A DNA stretch of 64,000 bases. Source: Rhizobium phaseoli. GTDB taxonomy: Bacteria > Pseudomonadota > Alphaproteobacteria > Rhizobiales > Rhizobiaceae. The number at the start of each line of letters is the position of its first letter. Positions within the stretch are counted from its first letter, which is position 1. Below are positions 48,273 through 57,740 of the stretch, piece after piece. The notes under the pieces are model-generated. The model was not told where the DNA came from. It made no database searches and saw nothing but the letters and a program-made list of their open reading frames with translations. Where the stretch lies: NCBI RefSeq assembly GCF_003985125.1, contig NZ_ML133570.1, positions 186,001 to 250,000 on the forward strand, given 5' to 3'. The position numbers were made by a program, and so were the translations under genes.

Positions 48273-49883
48273 GTGATTTCCGAATCCGCCGCGCGCCGAA
48301 GCGGCTACTGGCTGATCGCCGTCGTGCTGGCAATGCTGGCCGGGCTACCGCTTGCCGTCTGGCTCGACATCAGCGATCTCTCGGGAAATACCTTGCGGCG
48401 GCAGGCGCGTGACATGAGTTCGCTGATATCGAGCATTCGCTCCTATTATTCGGCGAACGTTGTCGGACGCGTTCTGGCCGCGCATGCCAGCGGGGCGACC
48501 GCCGGCACGGTCGTCTCCCACAACTACGCCAATATTCCAGGCGCCATCCCGCTGCCGGCGACACTTTCGCTCGAGCTCGGCGACGTCATCAAGGAACAGC
48601 AGGCCAATATCACCTATCGTTTCGTCTCCGACCTGCCGTTCAAGAGCCGCGCATCCCACGAACTCGACGACTTCGAGAAACGAGCGCTTACGGCGCTGCG
48701 CGCCAATCCGCAACAGACGCTGAACGATCTCACGCGTGTGGGATTGACCGATACCCTGCGGTTCATCACCCCCGTCGTCATGGGGCAGGCCTGCGTTGCC
48801 TGCCACAATAGCCACCCGGAAAGCCCGAAGACCGATTGGAAGGTGGGCGATGTGCGCGGCATCCAGGAAGTGATCATCCGGCAGCCCTATGCCAGCAACG
48901 TCTTCGCCTTCAAATACCTGCTCTGCTATTTTCTGTTTGTCGCCATCATCGGCCTCAGTTTCATTCTGCTGCAGCGGCAGCAGGCGCGCGCGATCCATAA
49001 CGCCAACCGGGATTTGGAAGCGGCCAATGAATTCCTCGCCGGCGTTTCCCTTAAGATTTCACGCTACCTCTCGCCGCAGATCTACAAGAGCATTTTCAGC
49101 GGGCAGAAGGACGTGGTCGTCCATACCGAGCGCAAGCGCCTGACGATCTTCTTCTCCGACATCAAGGATTTCACCGCGACCACCGAGCGGCTGCAGCCGG
49201 AAGCGCTGACGGAGATGCTCAACGAATATCTGACCGAAATGTCGAACATTGCGCTCGCCCACGGCGGCACGGTCGACAAGTTCATCGGCGACGCCATGCT
49301 GGTTTTCTTCGGCGATCCGGAAACGAAGGGGCCTGAGGAGGATGCGAAGGCCTGCCTGCGCATGGCCGTCGACATGCAGCGCCGCCTCGGCGAACTCAAG
49401 GACAGATGGCGCAGAAACGGCACCGAAGAGCCTTTTGTCGTGCGCATGGGAATCAACAGCGGCTATTGCAACGTCGGCAATTTCGGCAGCAGCGACCGCA
49501 TGGACTATACGATCATCGGCGCCGAAGCCAATCTCGCCGCCCGCCTGCAATCAATCGCCCAGGGCGGAGAGATCGTCATCAGCTACGAGACCTATGCGCT
49601 GGTGAACGAAATCGTCGCCGCGCATCCGCTGCCGCCGATCACGATGAAAGGCATACAGCGCGAGATCGTGCCCTATGCCGTGGACGGGCTGACGCTCGGT
49701 GCCGACCATAAGAGCCGCGTTCTGAGCGAACACCTCTCCGGCCTCGACCTGCATCTGGATATGAGCCGGGTGGAGCCTGCCGACCGCCTGCGGGTCAGGA
49801 CGGCGCTCAAGGAGGCGATCGCAGCTCTGGATGACGCCTTGCCGGAGTCGGCGCGATCGAGACAGGATGCCGGCCAGGTGTGA
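48273..49883 (+). CDS. membrane class III cyclase with c-type haem (DUF3365/Tll0287-like) sensor
   Basis: 536 residues from GTG 48273, which follows GAAGGGGAAGGG; an ATG at 48240 has no ribosome site. Layout: membrane helix (WLIAVVLAMLAGLPLAVWL), periplasmic domain with CVACH at residues 174-178, second helix (FKYLLCYFLFVAIIGLSFILL), coiled linker, cyclase domain. The haem motif with following HPESPKTDWKVGDVRG is typical of Tll0287-like c-haem sensors. Cyclase residues: LTIFFSDIKDFTATTE (Asp), VDKFIGDAMLVFF (Lys, Asp). The third motif reads IIGAEANLAARLQ: Asn and Arg remain, but the usual specificity Asp is Ala, so the nucleotide made is uncertain. The 264-base gap upstream is shared with the CHASE2 cyclase. 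Confidence 0.85.
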   Translation: MISESAARRSGYWLIAVVLAMLAGLPLAVWLDISDLSGNTLRRQARDMSSLISSIRSYYSANVVGRVLAAHASGATAGTVVSHNYANIPGAIPLPATLSLELGDVIKEQQANITYRFVSDLPFKSRASHELDDFEKRALTALRANPQQTLNDLTRVGLTDTLRFITPVVMGQACVACHNSHPESPKTDWKVGDVRGIQEVIIRQPYASNVFAFKYLLCYFLFVAIIGLSFILLQRQQARAIHNANRDLEAANEFLAGVSLKISRYLSPQIYKSIFSGQKDVVVHTERKRLTIFFSDIKDFTATTERLQPEALTEMLNEYLTEMSNIALAHGGTVDKFIGDAMLVFFGDPETKGPEEDAKACLRMAVDMQRRLGELKDRWRRNGTEEPFVVRMGINSGYCNVGNFGSSDRMDYTIIGAEANLAARLQSIAQGGEIVISYETYALVNEIVAAHPLPPITMKGIQREIVPYAVDGLTLGADHKSRVLSEHLSGLDLHLDMSRVEPADRLRVRTALKEAIAALDDALPESARSRQDAGQV

Positions 49884-50039
49884 TTTTTCCGCCCGCCTCC
49901 CATATCCGTCTGGACTTCCCCTACTCGATCTGCTATCCCGCATCACCAATCGCAAGGCTGCGGCCGCGCGAACGTTATTTTTTTGCCCCTGGCGCTGCGC
50001 CGCCTCAGGCATCAACCAAACCAAAGGAACGTGATTCTC

Positions 50040-50252
50040 GTGCAGGTACTTGTCCGCGATAACAATGTCGATCAGGCTCTCCGCGCTCTCAAGAAGAAGA
50101 TGCAGCGCGAAGGCATTTTCCGCGAAATGAAGATGCGCGACTACTACGAGAAGCCGTCGCAGAAGCGTGCGCGCGAAAAGGCCGAGGCTGTTCGCCGCGT
50201 TCGCAAGCTGGCCCGCAAGCGCGCCCAGCGCGAAGGCCTGGTCGCACGCTAA
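50040..50252 (+). CDS. rpsU: 30S ribosomal protein S21
   Basis: 70 residues from GTG 50040 ([20 protein letters not shown]...). AAAGGA lies 12 bases upstream; another GTG at 50031 is too close to it. Strongly basic C-terminus ([17 protein letters not shown]), as in alphaproteobacterial S21. It sits near the platform of the small subunit and helps initiation at mRNA starts. Confidence 0.95.
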   Translation: MQVLVRDNNVDQALRALKKKMQREGIFREMKMRDYYEKPSQKRAREKAEAVRRVRKLARKRAQREGLVAR

Positions 50253-50386
50253 GCGTTGCCGTCGTTTTTTCGACGTTTTCAGATGCATTGTGGCGGGGGC
50301 GATTGGTTCGCCGCCGCCTTTTTAGTTTGCCGCTGAAGATCGCATATTCCGGTCTCGGATATGCCGCATGGGGAAAGCGAGCCCGA

Positions 50387-51253
50387 ATGGCTGTTACCAC
50401 CTTCAATCCGTCCCGCGCATGGCGCCTGCAGAAAACCGCATTGCTGCCCGCTATGGCGCTGGCCGCCATGCTCGGCCTTGCCGGTTGCGAAACGACCAAT
50501 ACCACGGACGCCGTGATCCGCATCGACAAGGCTCAAGGGTCGGAAGAGAATATTGCGTCACTGACGGCGGTTATCAACGCCAACCCCAAGGATCCCGAAG
50601 GATATAATGTCCGCGGCTCCGCCTACGGCCGCGGCGGCCAGTTCCGCCAGGCGCTGAACGATTTCAATACGGCCCTGCAGATCAATCCGCGCTTCTTCCA
50701 GGCCTATGCCAACCGCGCCCTCGTCTATCGCAACATGGGTCAGCAGGCCCAGGCGATCGCCGATTATAACGCCGCACTGCAGATCAATCCGAGCTATGAC
50801 GTCGCCTATATCGGCCGCGGCAATGTCTATCGCATGGCCGGCCAGGACGATCAGGCCTTCAACGATTTCGACCGGGCGATCCAGCTCGGCACCACCGACG
50901 GCCGCGCCTATCACAATCGCGGCTTGATCTATCAGAAGCGCAATCAGCAGGACAAGGCGATCGACGATTTCTCGAAAGCGATCTCGCTCGCACCGAATTC
51001 GCCCGAGCCCTATAACGGCCGAGGCATTTCCTACATCGCACTGAATGACGACGATAACGCCTTTGCCGATTTCAACCATGCAATCGAGCTCAACGGCAAC
51101 ATCGCCGAATCCTGGGCCAACCAGGCGCTCGTCTACGAACGCCGCGGCGATAAGGCGAAGGCTGCCCGCTCCTATCGCCATGCCGTCGGGCTTGATCCGA
51201 AATACCAGCCGGCCCGCGATGGCCTCGCCCGGGTTGGCGCCTCAGCCGGTTAA
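50387..51253 (+). CDS. TPR-repeat lipoprotein
   Basis: 288 residues from ATG 50387, the start that gives a lipoprotein signal (LLPAMALAAMLGLAGCETT) with lipobox LAGC. Six consecutive TPR units follow (PEGYNVRGSAYGRGGQFRQALNDF, RFFQAYANRALVYRNMGQQAQAIADY, and so on). Lipid-anchored and NlpI-like in organisation; such proteins scaffold envelope enzymes. Partner unknown. It stands alone, 135 bp after rpsU. Confidence 0.85.
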   Translation: MAVTTFNPSRAWRLQKTALLPAMALAAMLGLAGCETTNTTDAVIRIDKAQGSEENIASLTAVINANPKDPEGYNVRGSAYGRGGQFRQALNDFNTALQINPRFFQAYANRALVYRNMGQQAQAIADYNAALQINPSYDVAYIGRGNVYRMAGQDDQAFNDFDRAIQLGTTDGRAYHNRGLIYQKRNQQDKAIDDFSKAISLAPNSPEPYNGRGISYIALNDDDNAFADFNHAIELNGNIAESWANQALVYERRGDKAKAARSYRHAVGLDPKYQPARDGLARVGASAG

Positions 51254-51640
51254 AGATGCGCATGGGCGCGGCCGCCGATGACAGGGAAGCTTGTCATGAA
51301 GGCGGCCGCATCGCCTTGAAAAGAGAGGCGGAAAAACACCCGTCATCATCGCTGGCATGTCATACGATGTTGCAACCGGCTCATGCTCCCCCTAACATGT
51401 CGCTGCTTCGATAGCCCGCTATCGGGCGTTGGAAAAACGTGTTGAGGGCGTTTTGCGAGAAATGCGGATCTTTGCCTTCCTGACCGCGAGCGAAAACTAT
51501 CGCGGGCAGCGCCCGCACCGGTGCCGCGCTTCGTCCGAGCGACGCCAGGGATGCGGCTACCTTTTCCGCCCTGTGATTTTATCCTTCGCTCGATCGGCCT
51601 CGCTGGATTGTCCGATGGTACTGGCGACGTGGCGCGTTCA
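51254..51640. other. intergenic region with a large nested hairpin
   Basis: 387 bases. GCGGCCGCC/GGCGGCCGC (51268-51309) encloses a second stem ATGACA/TGTCAT. It begins 15 bases after the lipoprotein stop and probably protects or ends that transcript; no T run follows. The remainder up to 51640 shows only frames lacking ribosome sites. Confidence 0.45.
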
Positions 51641-53293
51641 ATGAAGATCGTTGCGCTGTTCTTCCCAAAGGCTTCGATCGGCACCTATCTCGTCGCCATG
51701 GCGGTGGCGATCGCGCTGCCGATTTTCGCCTTCGTGGCGCTGCTTCTGTTGCAGCTGGAGGACAACCAGCGTTCGACATTGAAGCGCGAGACGGCGCAGG
51801 ACGCGCTTGCCCTTTCGCGCATCATCGACCGCCAGCTTCAGGACATGGCGACGACGCTGCGGCTGTTGTCGAGCTCGCCGGAGCTTGAAAACGGCGACCT
51901 CGCTTCCTTCCACGAGCGCACGGAAACAGCGCTGCGCAACAATTCGCTTTACGTCCTCGCCGTCGATCGCACCGGTCACCAACTGCTGAATACACGCCGG
52001 CCTTTCGGGACCCCGCTGGGACAGATGGCAAACATCGCTGCGCTGGATGCCGCCATGAAATCCGGCCGCATCGAGGCTTCGGATGTTTTTCGCGGCAAAA
52101 CCAGCGGCGATTGGGTCTATAACGTCACCCTCCCGCGGGCGGATGATCCGGTCGCCGCCCTCATCATCACGCAGGATGCGGGAGATCTCGGCAAGCTCGT
52201 GACGACTCAGGGCCTTGCTCCCGGCTGGTCGGCCGCCGTCATCGATCAAAGCGGTCACGTGGTCGTTGCCGCCGGCCCAGCAGCGCTGGAACCCGGCACA
52301 CCATTCGATCCGCGTATCCTGCCGGCGCTTAGTTTCGCCCGAGGGGTCTTCGAAGATAAGACGATCCTGCCCCACATGCTCCTCGGTTATGCCCAAATTC
52401 CCGGCTGGTCATGGAAAACCGTGATCTGGGGGCCGGTGGCGCAGGCTTCGATCCTCAGCACCTGGCGCTTCCTGATCATCGGTGGCGTGGCGCTTGTGCT
52501 GGTCGCAGTGCTCGCTGCCTATGCCGTCGCAAGGCAGGTGCGCACCACCATCCGCGATATTGCCGACATGGCAAAGCGTATGGGCGACGGCCACATCGTT
52601 TCGCCGGTCGAGACCAGCGTCATCGAGGCGAACCAGGTGGCGATCGCCCTGTCGAATGCGTCCTTCGACCGCAGCCAGACCGAGGACCGGCTGCGTTTCG
52701 TCATGCACGAGCTCGTCCACCGCACGAAGAATCTTCTGACGCTCGCCCAGGCAATGATGCGCCAGCTCGCCAAGCAGGCCGATAGCGTCGAGACCTTCCA
52801 GGCCGCTGTCGCCGACCGACTCGACGGGCTGGGGCGTTCGATCGAGCTCCTGACCAGCGAGCAATGGGGAGGCGTGTCACTCCGGCGAGTCGTCGATATC
52901 CATCTGCAGGCCTTCCCGCAATCGCGCGAACAGATCGAAATCGCAGGTGAGGATTTCGTCCTGAAGCCGGATGCGGTGCAGAATCTGGGTCTGGCGCTGC
53001 ACGAGCTGGCCACCAATTCGGTGAAATACGGCGCGCTTTCCGTTCCGCAAGGCCGCGTTCGCTTCGAATGGCGCGATGTCAGGGAGGAAGACGAGCCGGA
53101 TGCCCTGCTCCGCTTCACCTGGGAGGAGCGTGGCGGCCCGCCGGTGGTAGAGCCGTCACGCACGGGCTTCGGCACGACCGTTATCAAAGCCCATGCCGCC
53201 GCTGCCTTCCGCGGCACCGTTGAGATCGATTTCCTGCCTGAAGGCCTGTTATGGGTGTTGACGGCACAGCGCGCCACGCTGGAGCGGGACTGA
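51641..53293 (+). CDS. membrane sensor histidine kinase, HWE/HisKA_2 type
   Basis: 550 residues from ATG 51641; upstream residues of the longer frame look non-coding. Helix 1 (YLVAMAVAIALPIFAFVALLLL), a periplasmic Cache-like sensor of some 245 residues, helix 2 (FLIIGGVALVLVAVLAAYAVA), HAMP, then HELVHRTKNLLTLAQAMMRQ with probable phospho-His360. The ATPase part has ALHELATNSVKYGALS and a late FGTTVI in place of the usual G2 box, as in HWE kinases. No response regulator gene is adjacent; such kinases often signal to PhyR-type or stand-alone receivers. Confidence 0.88.
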   Translation: MKIVALFFPKASIGTYLVAMAVAIALPIFAFVALLLLQLEDNQRSTLKRETAQDALALSRIIDRQLQDMATTLRLLSSSPELENGDLASFHERTETALRNNSLYVLAVDRTGHQLLNTRRPFGTPLGQMANIAALDAAMKSGRIEASDVFRGKTSGDWVYNVTLPRADDPVAALIITQDAGDLGKLVTTQGLAPGWSAAVIDQSGHVVVAAGPAALEPGTPFDPRILPALSFARGVFEDKTILPHMLLGYAQIPGWSWKTVIWGPVAQASILSTWRFLIIGGVALVLVAVLAAYAVARQVRTTIRDIADMAKRMGDGHIVSPVETSVIEANQVAIALSNASFDRSQTEDRLRFVMHELVHRTKNLLTLAQAMMRQLAKQADSVETFQAAVADRLDGLGRSIELLTSEQWGGVSLRRVVDIHLQAFPQSREQIEIAGEDFVLKPDAVQNLGLALHELATNSVKYGALSVPQGRVRFEWRDVREEDEPDALLRFTWEERGGPPVVEPSRTGFGTTVIKAHAAAAFRGTVEIDFLPEGLLWVLTAQRATLERD

Positions 53294-53444
53294 CATATGT
53301 CGCCCGAAGGGGCGGAGCCTTTCCCCGGAAATCAAAGCGCGGGAGCGCATCCCATGCATCACGTCTGATGCAGCGGGCTTCAGTCTCCCGGAACAATCGC
53401 CACTTGCACCCGTTTCGAACAGGTCGTTTCCAAGGAGAAGGACC

Positions 53445-53927
53445 ATGTTCAAGCAAACCATGATCGCGGCCGCGGCTCTGACGGCCACGGCCTGGGCAAG
53501 CCCGGCGGGCGCGGAAAACTATGTCACGCTTGGCCGTCTGGTCTGCGGATCGGATGGCGGCCAGGGTTTGATCATCACGTCGCAGAAGAACCTGATCTGC
53601 ACCTACACGCCGGCATCCGGCGGCGCCAAGGCGGTCTATGCCGGCAAGATCGAGAAGTTCGGCCTCGATATCGGCCAGACCGGCAAGAGCGTGATGATCT
53701 GGCAGGTGCTGGCGAAAACCGGCACGGATATGCCGCAATACGCCCTGGCCGGCGAATATTACGGCGTCGGGGCGGATGCGAGCATCGGTGCAGGCGCCGG
53801 CGCCAAGGTTATCGCCGGCGGCACCAACAAGGCTTTCATGCTGCAGCCGTTGAACGTGCAGGCTCAGGAAGGGCTGAACCTGGCGATCGGGGTCGAGAAG
53901 ATGACGCTCGTACCGGGCGAGATATGA
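53445..53927 (+). CDS. exported DUF992 protein
   Basis: 160 residues with a signal peptide (FKQTMIAAAALTATAWASPAGA). The mature part (GRLVCGSDGGQGLIITSQKNLICTYTP, two cysteines; EYYGVGADASIGAGAGAKVIAGG; LQPLNVQAQEGLNLAIGV) matches the DUF992 family of alphaproteobacterial periplasmic proteins of unknown function. GGAGAAGG ribosome site. Single gene, convergent with pntB. Confidence 0.85.
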   Translation: MFKQTMIAAAALTATAWASPAGAENYVTLGRLVCGSDGGQGLIITSQKNLICTYTPASGGAKAVYAGKIEKFGLDIGQTGKSVMIWQVLAKTGTDMPQYALAGEYYGVGADASIGAGAGAKVIAGGTNKAFMLQPLNVQAQEGLNLAIGVEKMTLVPGEI

Positions 53928-53996
53928 CGAAGGAGCGTTGTTTGCGGCAAGGCGAGACCGAGCCGGCATCACATCGACTGAACAGGATGAATCAAA

Positions 53997-54017
53997 CAGC
54001 CGCCCGATGGGCGGCTG
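53997..54017. terminator. bidirectional terminator between the DUF992 gene and pntB
   Basis: Perfect stem CAGCCGCCC-GAT-GGGCGGCTG between convergent genes. On the minus strand it is followed by TTTGATTC. Confidence 0.7.
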
Positions 54018-54029
54018 CATTTCACTCGA

Positions 54030-55424
54030 TCAATGCGAAATCGCCTTGTTGATATCCTCGGTCATTTTCTTCGCATCGCCGAGCAGCATCATCGTGCCGT
54101 CCTTGTAGAATAGCGTATTGTCGATGCCGGCATAACCGGAGCCGAGCGAGCGCTTGACGAACAGGCAGGTTTTGGCCCGATCGACGTCCAGAATCGGCAT
54201 GCCGTAGATCGGCGAGGTCTTGTCGTCGCGCGCGGCAGGATTGGTGACGTCATTGGCGCCGATGACATAGGCGACATCGGCCTGGGCGAATTCCGAATTG
54301 ATGTCCTCCAGCTCGAAGACTTCGTCATAGGGAACATTGGCTTCGGCGAGCAGCACGTTCATATGGCCGGGCATGCGGCCCGCGACCGGATGAATGGCAT
54401 ATTTCACCTCGACGCCATTCTTCTTCAGATTGTCGGCGAGTTCACGCAATGCATGCTGGGCCTGGGCCACCGCCATGCCGTATCCCGGCACGATGATGAC
54501 CTTCGACGCATTGGCCATCAGATAGGCCGCATCCTCGGCCGAGCCGAGCTTGACCGTCCGGTCTGTGGTGTCGGGTCCGCCGGAGGCCGTCTCGCCGCCG
54601 AAACCGCCGAGGATGACCGAGACGAAGGAACGGTTCATGCCCTTGCACATGATGTAGGAGAGGATTGCGCCGGAGGAGCCGACGAGCGCGCCGGTGACGA
54701 TCAGCGCCAGGTTGCCGAGCGTGAAGCCGATGCCGGCCGCGGCCCATCCCGAATAGGAGTTCAGCATTGAAACGACGACGGGCATGTCGGCGCCGCCGAT
54801 CGGCACGATCAGGAGAACGCCGAGTGCCAGCGACAGCGCCACGACGGCCCAGAAATCGAAATGGCTTTCGGTGGCGGCAAGCCCGATGATGAAGAGAATG
54901 ATCAGCGCCAGCAGCGCCGCATTGATCACATGCCGGTAAGGCAGCAAGATCGGCTTGCCCGACATGCGTCCGTCGAGCTTCAGGAAGGCGATGATCGAGC
55001 CGGTGAAGGTGAGCGCTCCGATCGCCACGCCGAGCGCCATTTCGATGCGCGCCTCGGTGTGGATGTGACCGATTTCGCCGATGCCGAACGAGGCCGGCGT
55101 ATAGAGCGCCGAGGCGGCGACCAGGACGGCGGCAAGGCCGACCAGCGAATGGAAGCCGGCGACCAGCTGCGGCATCGAGGTCATGGCAATCGTGCGGGCG
55201 ACATAGGCGCCGACACTACCGCCGATGGCAAGGCCGAGGATGATCAGCACGAAGCCGCCGAAATTGGGCGTTGCCAGCACGAGCGTCGTCAGAATGGCGA
55301 TCGCCATGCCGACCATGCCGTAGAGATTGCCTTTGCGGCTGGTGGCAGGATGCGACAGGCCGCGCAGCGCCAGGATGAACAGGACACCGGAGACGAGGTA
55401 GAGGAAGGCTGCAATATTGGTCAT
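54030..55424 (-). CDS. pntB: proton-translocating NAD(P) transhydrogenase beta subunit
   Basis: 464 residues from ATG 55424 (MTNIAAFLYLVSGVLFILALRGLSHP); the frame upstream overlaps pntAB without support. About nine membrane helices, then the soluble NADP(H)-binding domain III: VIIVPGYGMAVAQAQHALREL, HPVAGRMPGHMNVLLAEANVPYDEV, ANDVTNPAARDD and FYKDGTMMLLGDAKK. It couples proton entry to reduction of NADP by NADH. Confidence 0.95.
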   Translation of the reverse strand: MTNIAAFLYLVSGVLFILALRGLSHPATSRKGNLYGMVGMAIAILTTLVLATPNFGGFVLIILGLAIGGSVGAYVARTIAMTSMPQLVAGFHSLVGLAAVLVAASALYTPASFGIGEIGHIHTEARIEMALGVAIGALTFTGSIIAFLKLDGRMSGKPILLPYRHVINAALLALIILFIIGLAATESHFDFWAVVALSLALGVLLIVPIGGADMPVVVSMLNSYSGWAAAGIGFTLGNLALIVTGALVGSSGAILSYIMCKGMNRSFVSVILGGFGGETASGGPDTTDRTVKLGSAEDAAYLMANASKVIIVPGYGMAVAQAQHALRELADNLKKNGVEVKYAIHPVAGRMPGHMNVLLAEANVPYDEVFELEDINSEFAQADVAYVIGANDVTNPAARDDKTSPIYGMPILDVDRAKTCLFVKRSLGSGYAGIDNTLFYKDGTMMLLGDAKKMTEDINKAISH

Positions 55425-55431
55425 CGGTCCC

Positions 55432-55830
55432 TCACCGGTCCTTCTTGCGGTACATCGCAAGCATTCGCTGCGTGACGAGGAAGCCGCCGAAGATGTTCAC
55501 CGAAACCAGCACGAGGGCGACGAAGCCGAAGCCGGTCGCAAGCCCGCTCGTCGAAATGCCGACCGCCAGAAGCGCGCCGACGACAATGACGGAGGAGATC
55601 GCATTGGTGACCGCCATCAGCGGCGTATGCAGCGCCGGCGTCACCGACCAGACGACGTAATAACCGACGAAGATCGTCAAGACGAAGATCGCGAATTGAA
55701 AGACGAAGGGATCGATCGCCCCACCGGTCGCCGCACTGGCCGCTTCCGGCGCCTGGGCCGCCGCCGTGACGACGGCGGTTACCGCCTGGTCGAGCTGTTC
55801 CAGCGCTTTGTCCATTGCTTCACTGGCCAT
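55432..55830 (-). CDS. pntAB: transhydrogenase alpha subunit, membrane part
   Basis: 132 residues with three or four membrane helices: [48 protein letters not shown] (the conserved THTPLMSVTNAI-type motif) and [28 protein letters not shown]. In alphaproteobacteria PntA is split and this is the second half. Start overlaps the pntAA stop by one base; 7 bp from pntB. Confidence 0.95.
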   Translation of the reverse strand: MASEAMDKALEQLDQAVTAVVTAAAQAPEAASAATGGAIDPFVFQFAIFVLTIFVGYYVVWSVTPALHTPLMAVTNAISSVIVVGALLAVGISTSGLATGFGFVALVLVSVNIFGGFLVTQRMLAMYRKKDR

Positions 55831-56978
55831 CAGTTGTCCCCCTTCTTCGCGCCGCCGAAGGCGGGATGAACCACGTCGCCGGCATAGGTCAGCATCGTCG
55901 CCTTGACCAGCTCGTCGTCGAGGTTGACGACGACGCTCCCGGTTTCCTTGTTGACCATGGTCTCGAGGAAGGTGACGAGGTTCTTGGCGTAGAGCGCCGA
56001 AGCGCTGGCCGCAACCCGGCCCGGCATGTTGGCAAAACCGATGACGCTCACGCCTTCGACATCGGCGATCTCACCGGCAACGACGCCCTCGATGTTGCCG
56101 CCGCGCTCGACGGCAAGGTCGACGGCCACCGCACCCGGCTTCATCGAGGCGAGCATGGCGCGCGAAACGAGACGCGGCGCAGCGCGACCGGGAATCAGTG
56201 CCGTGGTGATGACGATATCCTGCTTGGTGATATGTTCGGCCACGAGCGCGGCCTGCTTGCCCTGATAATCGGCCGACATTTCCTTGGCATAGCCGCCGGC
56301 CGTTTCCGCCGCCTTGAACTCCTCGTCCTCGACGGCGATGAACTTCGCGCCGAGCGAGGCGACCTGTTCCTTGGCGGCCGGTCGCACGTCGGTGGCCGAG
56401 ACCGCAGCACCCAGACGCCGCGCGGTGGCGATTGCCTGAAGACCGGCGACGCCGGCGCCCATGACGAAGACCTTGGCAGCCGGCACGGTACCGGCCGCCG
56501 TCATCATCATCGGCATGGCGCGGTCATAAACCGCCGCCGCTTCGATGACGGCCTGGTAACCGGCGAGATTGGCCTGAGACGACAGCACGTCCATCGATTG
56601 GGCGCGGGTTATGCGCGGCATCAGTTCCATCGCGAAAGCCGAAACCCCGGCAACGGCGAGGGCCGCGATCGCCTCGTCATTGCCGTAGGGATCCATGATG
56701 GCGATCACCACGGCGCCGCTTTTATAGGATGAGATTTCCTGTTCGTTCGGACGACGCACCTTGAGCACGACGTCGGCCGAAGCGGCATCCGCCGAACTGC
56801 CGATCCTGGCGCCGGCAGCCTCGAACTCTCGATCAGGAATACGTGACGCCGCCCCGGCATCGGCTTCGACGACGACGTCGAAGCCGAAACTCTTCATTTT
56901 CTTCACGGTCTCGGCCGAGGCCGCGACACGCGTCTCCCCGCCGGCAATTTCCCTTGCAACGAAAACGATATTGCCCAA
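55830..56978 (-). CDS. pntAA: transhydrogenase alpha subunit, NAD(H)-binding part
   Basis: 382 residues from a TTG at 56978 ([20 protein letters not shown]), chosen because GGAGGAGGGGGC ends 2 bases upstream and the longer frame to 57053 encodes sequence with no family match. The dehydrogenase domain has [40 protein letters not shown] and [14 protein letters not shown]. It forms the NAD-binding domain I of the membrane transhydrogenase. First gene of pntAA-pntAB-pntB. Confidence 0.93.
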   Translation of the reverse strand: MGNIVFVAREIAGGETRVAASAETVKKMKSFGFDVVVEADAGAASRIPDREFEAAGARIGSSADAASADVVLKVRRPNEQEISSYKSGAVVIAIMDPYGNDEAIAALAVAGVSAFAMELMPRITRAQSMDVLSSQANLAGYQAVIEAAAVYDRAMPMMMTAAGTVPAAKVFVMGAGVAGLQAIATARRLGAAVSATDVRPAAKEQVASLGAKFIAVEDEEFKAAETAGGYAKEMSADYQGKQAALVAEHITKQDIVITTALIPGRAAPRLVSRAMLASMKPGAVAVDLAVERGGNIEGVVAGEIADVEGVSVIGFANMPGRVAASASALYAKNLVTFLETMVNKETGSVVVNLDDELVKATMLTYAGDVVHPAFGGAKKGDN

Positions 56979-57040
56979 CTGCCCCCTCCTCCGGGTCAGC
57001 CAGACCGCCGCAGGCTTACCTGCGCAGGCCAAGCACCTAA

Positions 57041-57144
57041 GCATGTCGCGCAAAACTGTACGGCGGTTCTGCGATGACGACGCGCGAGAAAAATGAAGTC
57101 CTGAAGCGCGAGCAGCGAATCTGAAAGACCGCGACCCGCTTCAG
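57041..57144 (+). repeat. RIME1-like element, copy 2
   Basis: GCATGTCGCGCAAAA opening as in copy 1. The second palindrome is CTGAAGCG/CGCTTCAG around GCGAATCTGAAAGA, which is identical to copy 1 at its core. The first palindrome is eroded. It lies between pntAA and the oxidase subunit gene. Confidence 0.8.
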
Positions 57145-57185
57145 TCACAAAGCTGCGGAAATGCCCCCTCCTCCCCTTGCCGCGA

Positions 57186-57410
57186 TCAGCGGACCAGGAA
57201 GATGCCGGCAGCGAGAAGAACGATGAAAACGAAGAGGCCACCGAGAAGGCCGGCGCCGCCGAAGAAACCGGCAGTCATGGCAAGCAGGAGGACGATGAGA
57301 AGCATCGAGCCGTATTTCGCGCCGGCGATGAACATGTCGTAGGTCTTTTCATGTTCCCGGTAATCCATCGGCGCGCCGGTCTCGACCGGTCCGGTATGAT
57401 GTTCGGCCAT
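57186..57410 (-). CDS. aa3-type cytochrome c oxidase subunit IV (small)
   Basis: 74 residues from ATG 57410 with GAGGGAG upstream. A hydrophilic start (AEHHTGPVETGAPMDYREHEKTYDMFI) is followed by a membrane helical region (YGSMLLIVLLLAMTAGFFGGAGLLGGLFVFIVLLAAGIFLV). The E-H-E-TY-FI block is diagnostic of the bacterial aa3 COX IV family, a small accessory subunit of the terminal oxidase. The main ctaCDE genes are not in this window. Confidence 0.85.
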   Translation of the reverse strand: MAEHHTGPVETGAPMDYREHEKTYDMFIAGAKYGSMLLIVLLLAMTAGFFGGAGLLGGLFVFIVLLAAGIFLVR

Positions 57411-57535
57411 AAATATCGTCTCCCTCAAATGCCTGTGCGCTGCCTGATTCCCTCGCTTATGCCGAGGGAAATCCCTGCTGCAGGAATTACACAATGACAG
57501 GCGAAAGCGCAATGCATGAGAATGCCGCAGTCAAC

Positions 57536-57636
57536 CCATGTCATCAGGATGTGTGCAGCGGCTCCGGAACACGACATGCATGGCAACAAAGGACTGAGGC
57601 GCATCGCATCAATCAAATTTGATACGACGCGCTTTA
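57536..57636 (+). repeat. RIME1-like element, copy 3 (diverged)
   Basis: Aligns with copies 1 and 2 in the same orientation: CATGTCATCAGGATGTGTGC, ACGACATGCATG-CAACAAAG and the GATACGACGCGCTTTA end are recognisable. It lies in the 330-base gap upstream of the oxidase subunit gene. Confidence 0.65.
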
Positions 57637-57662
57637 CGCTGCAAAACCACCGGTTTCCAGGC

Positions 57663-57705
57663 AAAAAAAAAGCATGAAGGCGACGACTGCGATAGCGCCG
57701 TCGCC
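57663..57705 (-). terminator. terminator of the FeeM-like gene
   Basis: On the minus strand GGCGACG / CGTCGCC, with a smaller inner stem, is followed by TTCATGC and nine T. It lies about 35 bases after the stop. Confidence 0.75.
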
Positions 57706-57740
57706 CCACGCTTCTCACTTGGATGCTGGCTTCGAAGCAA

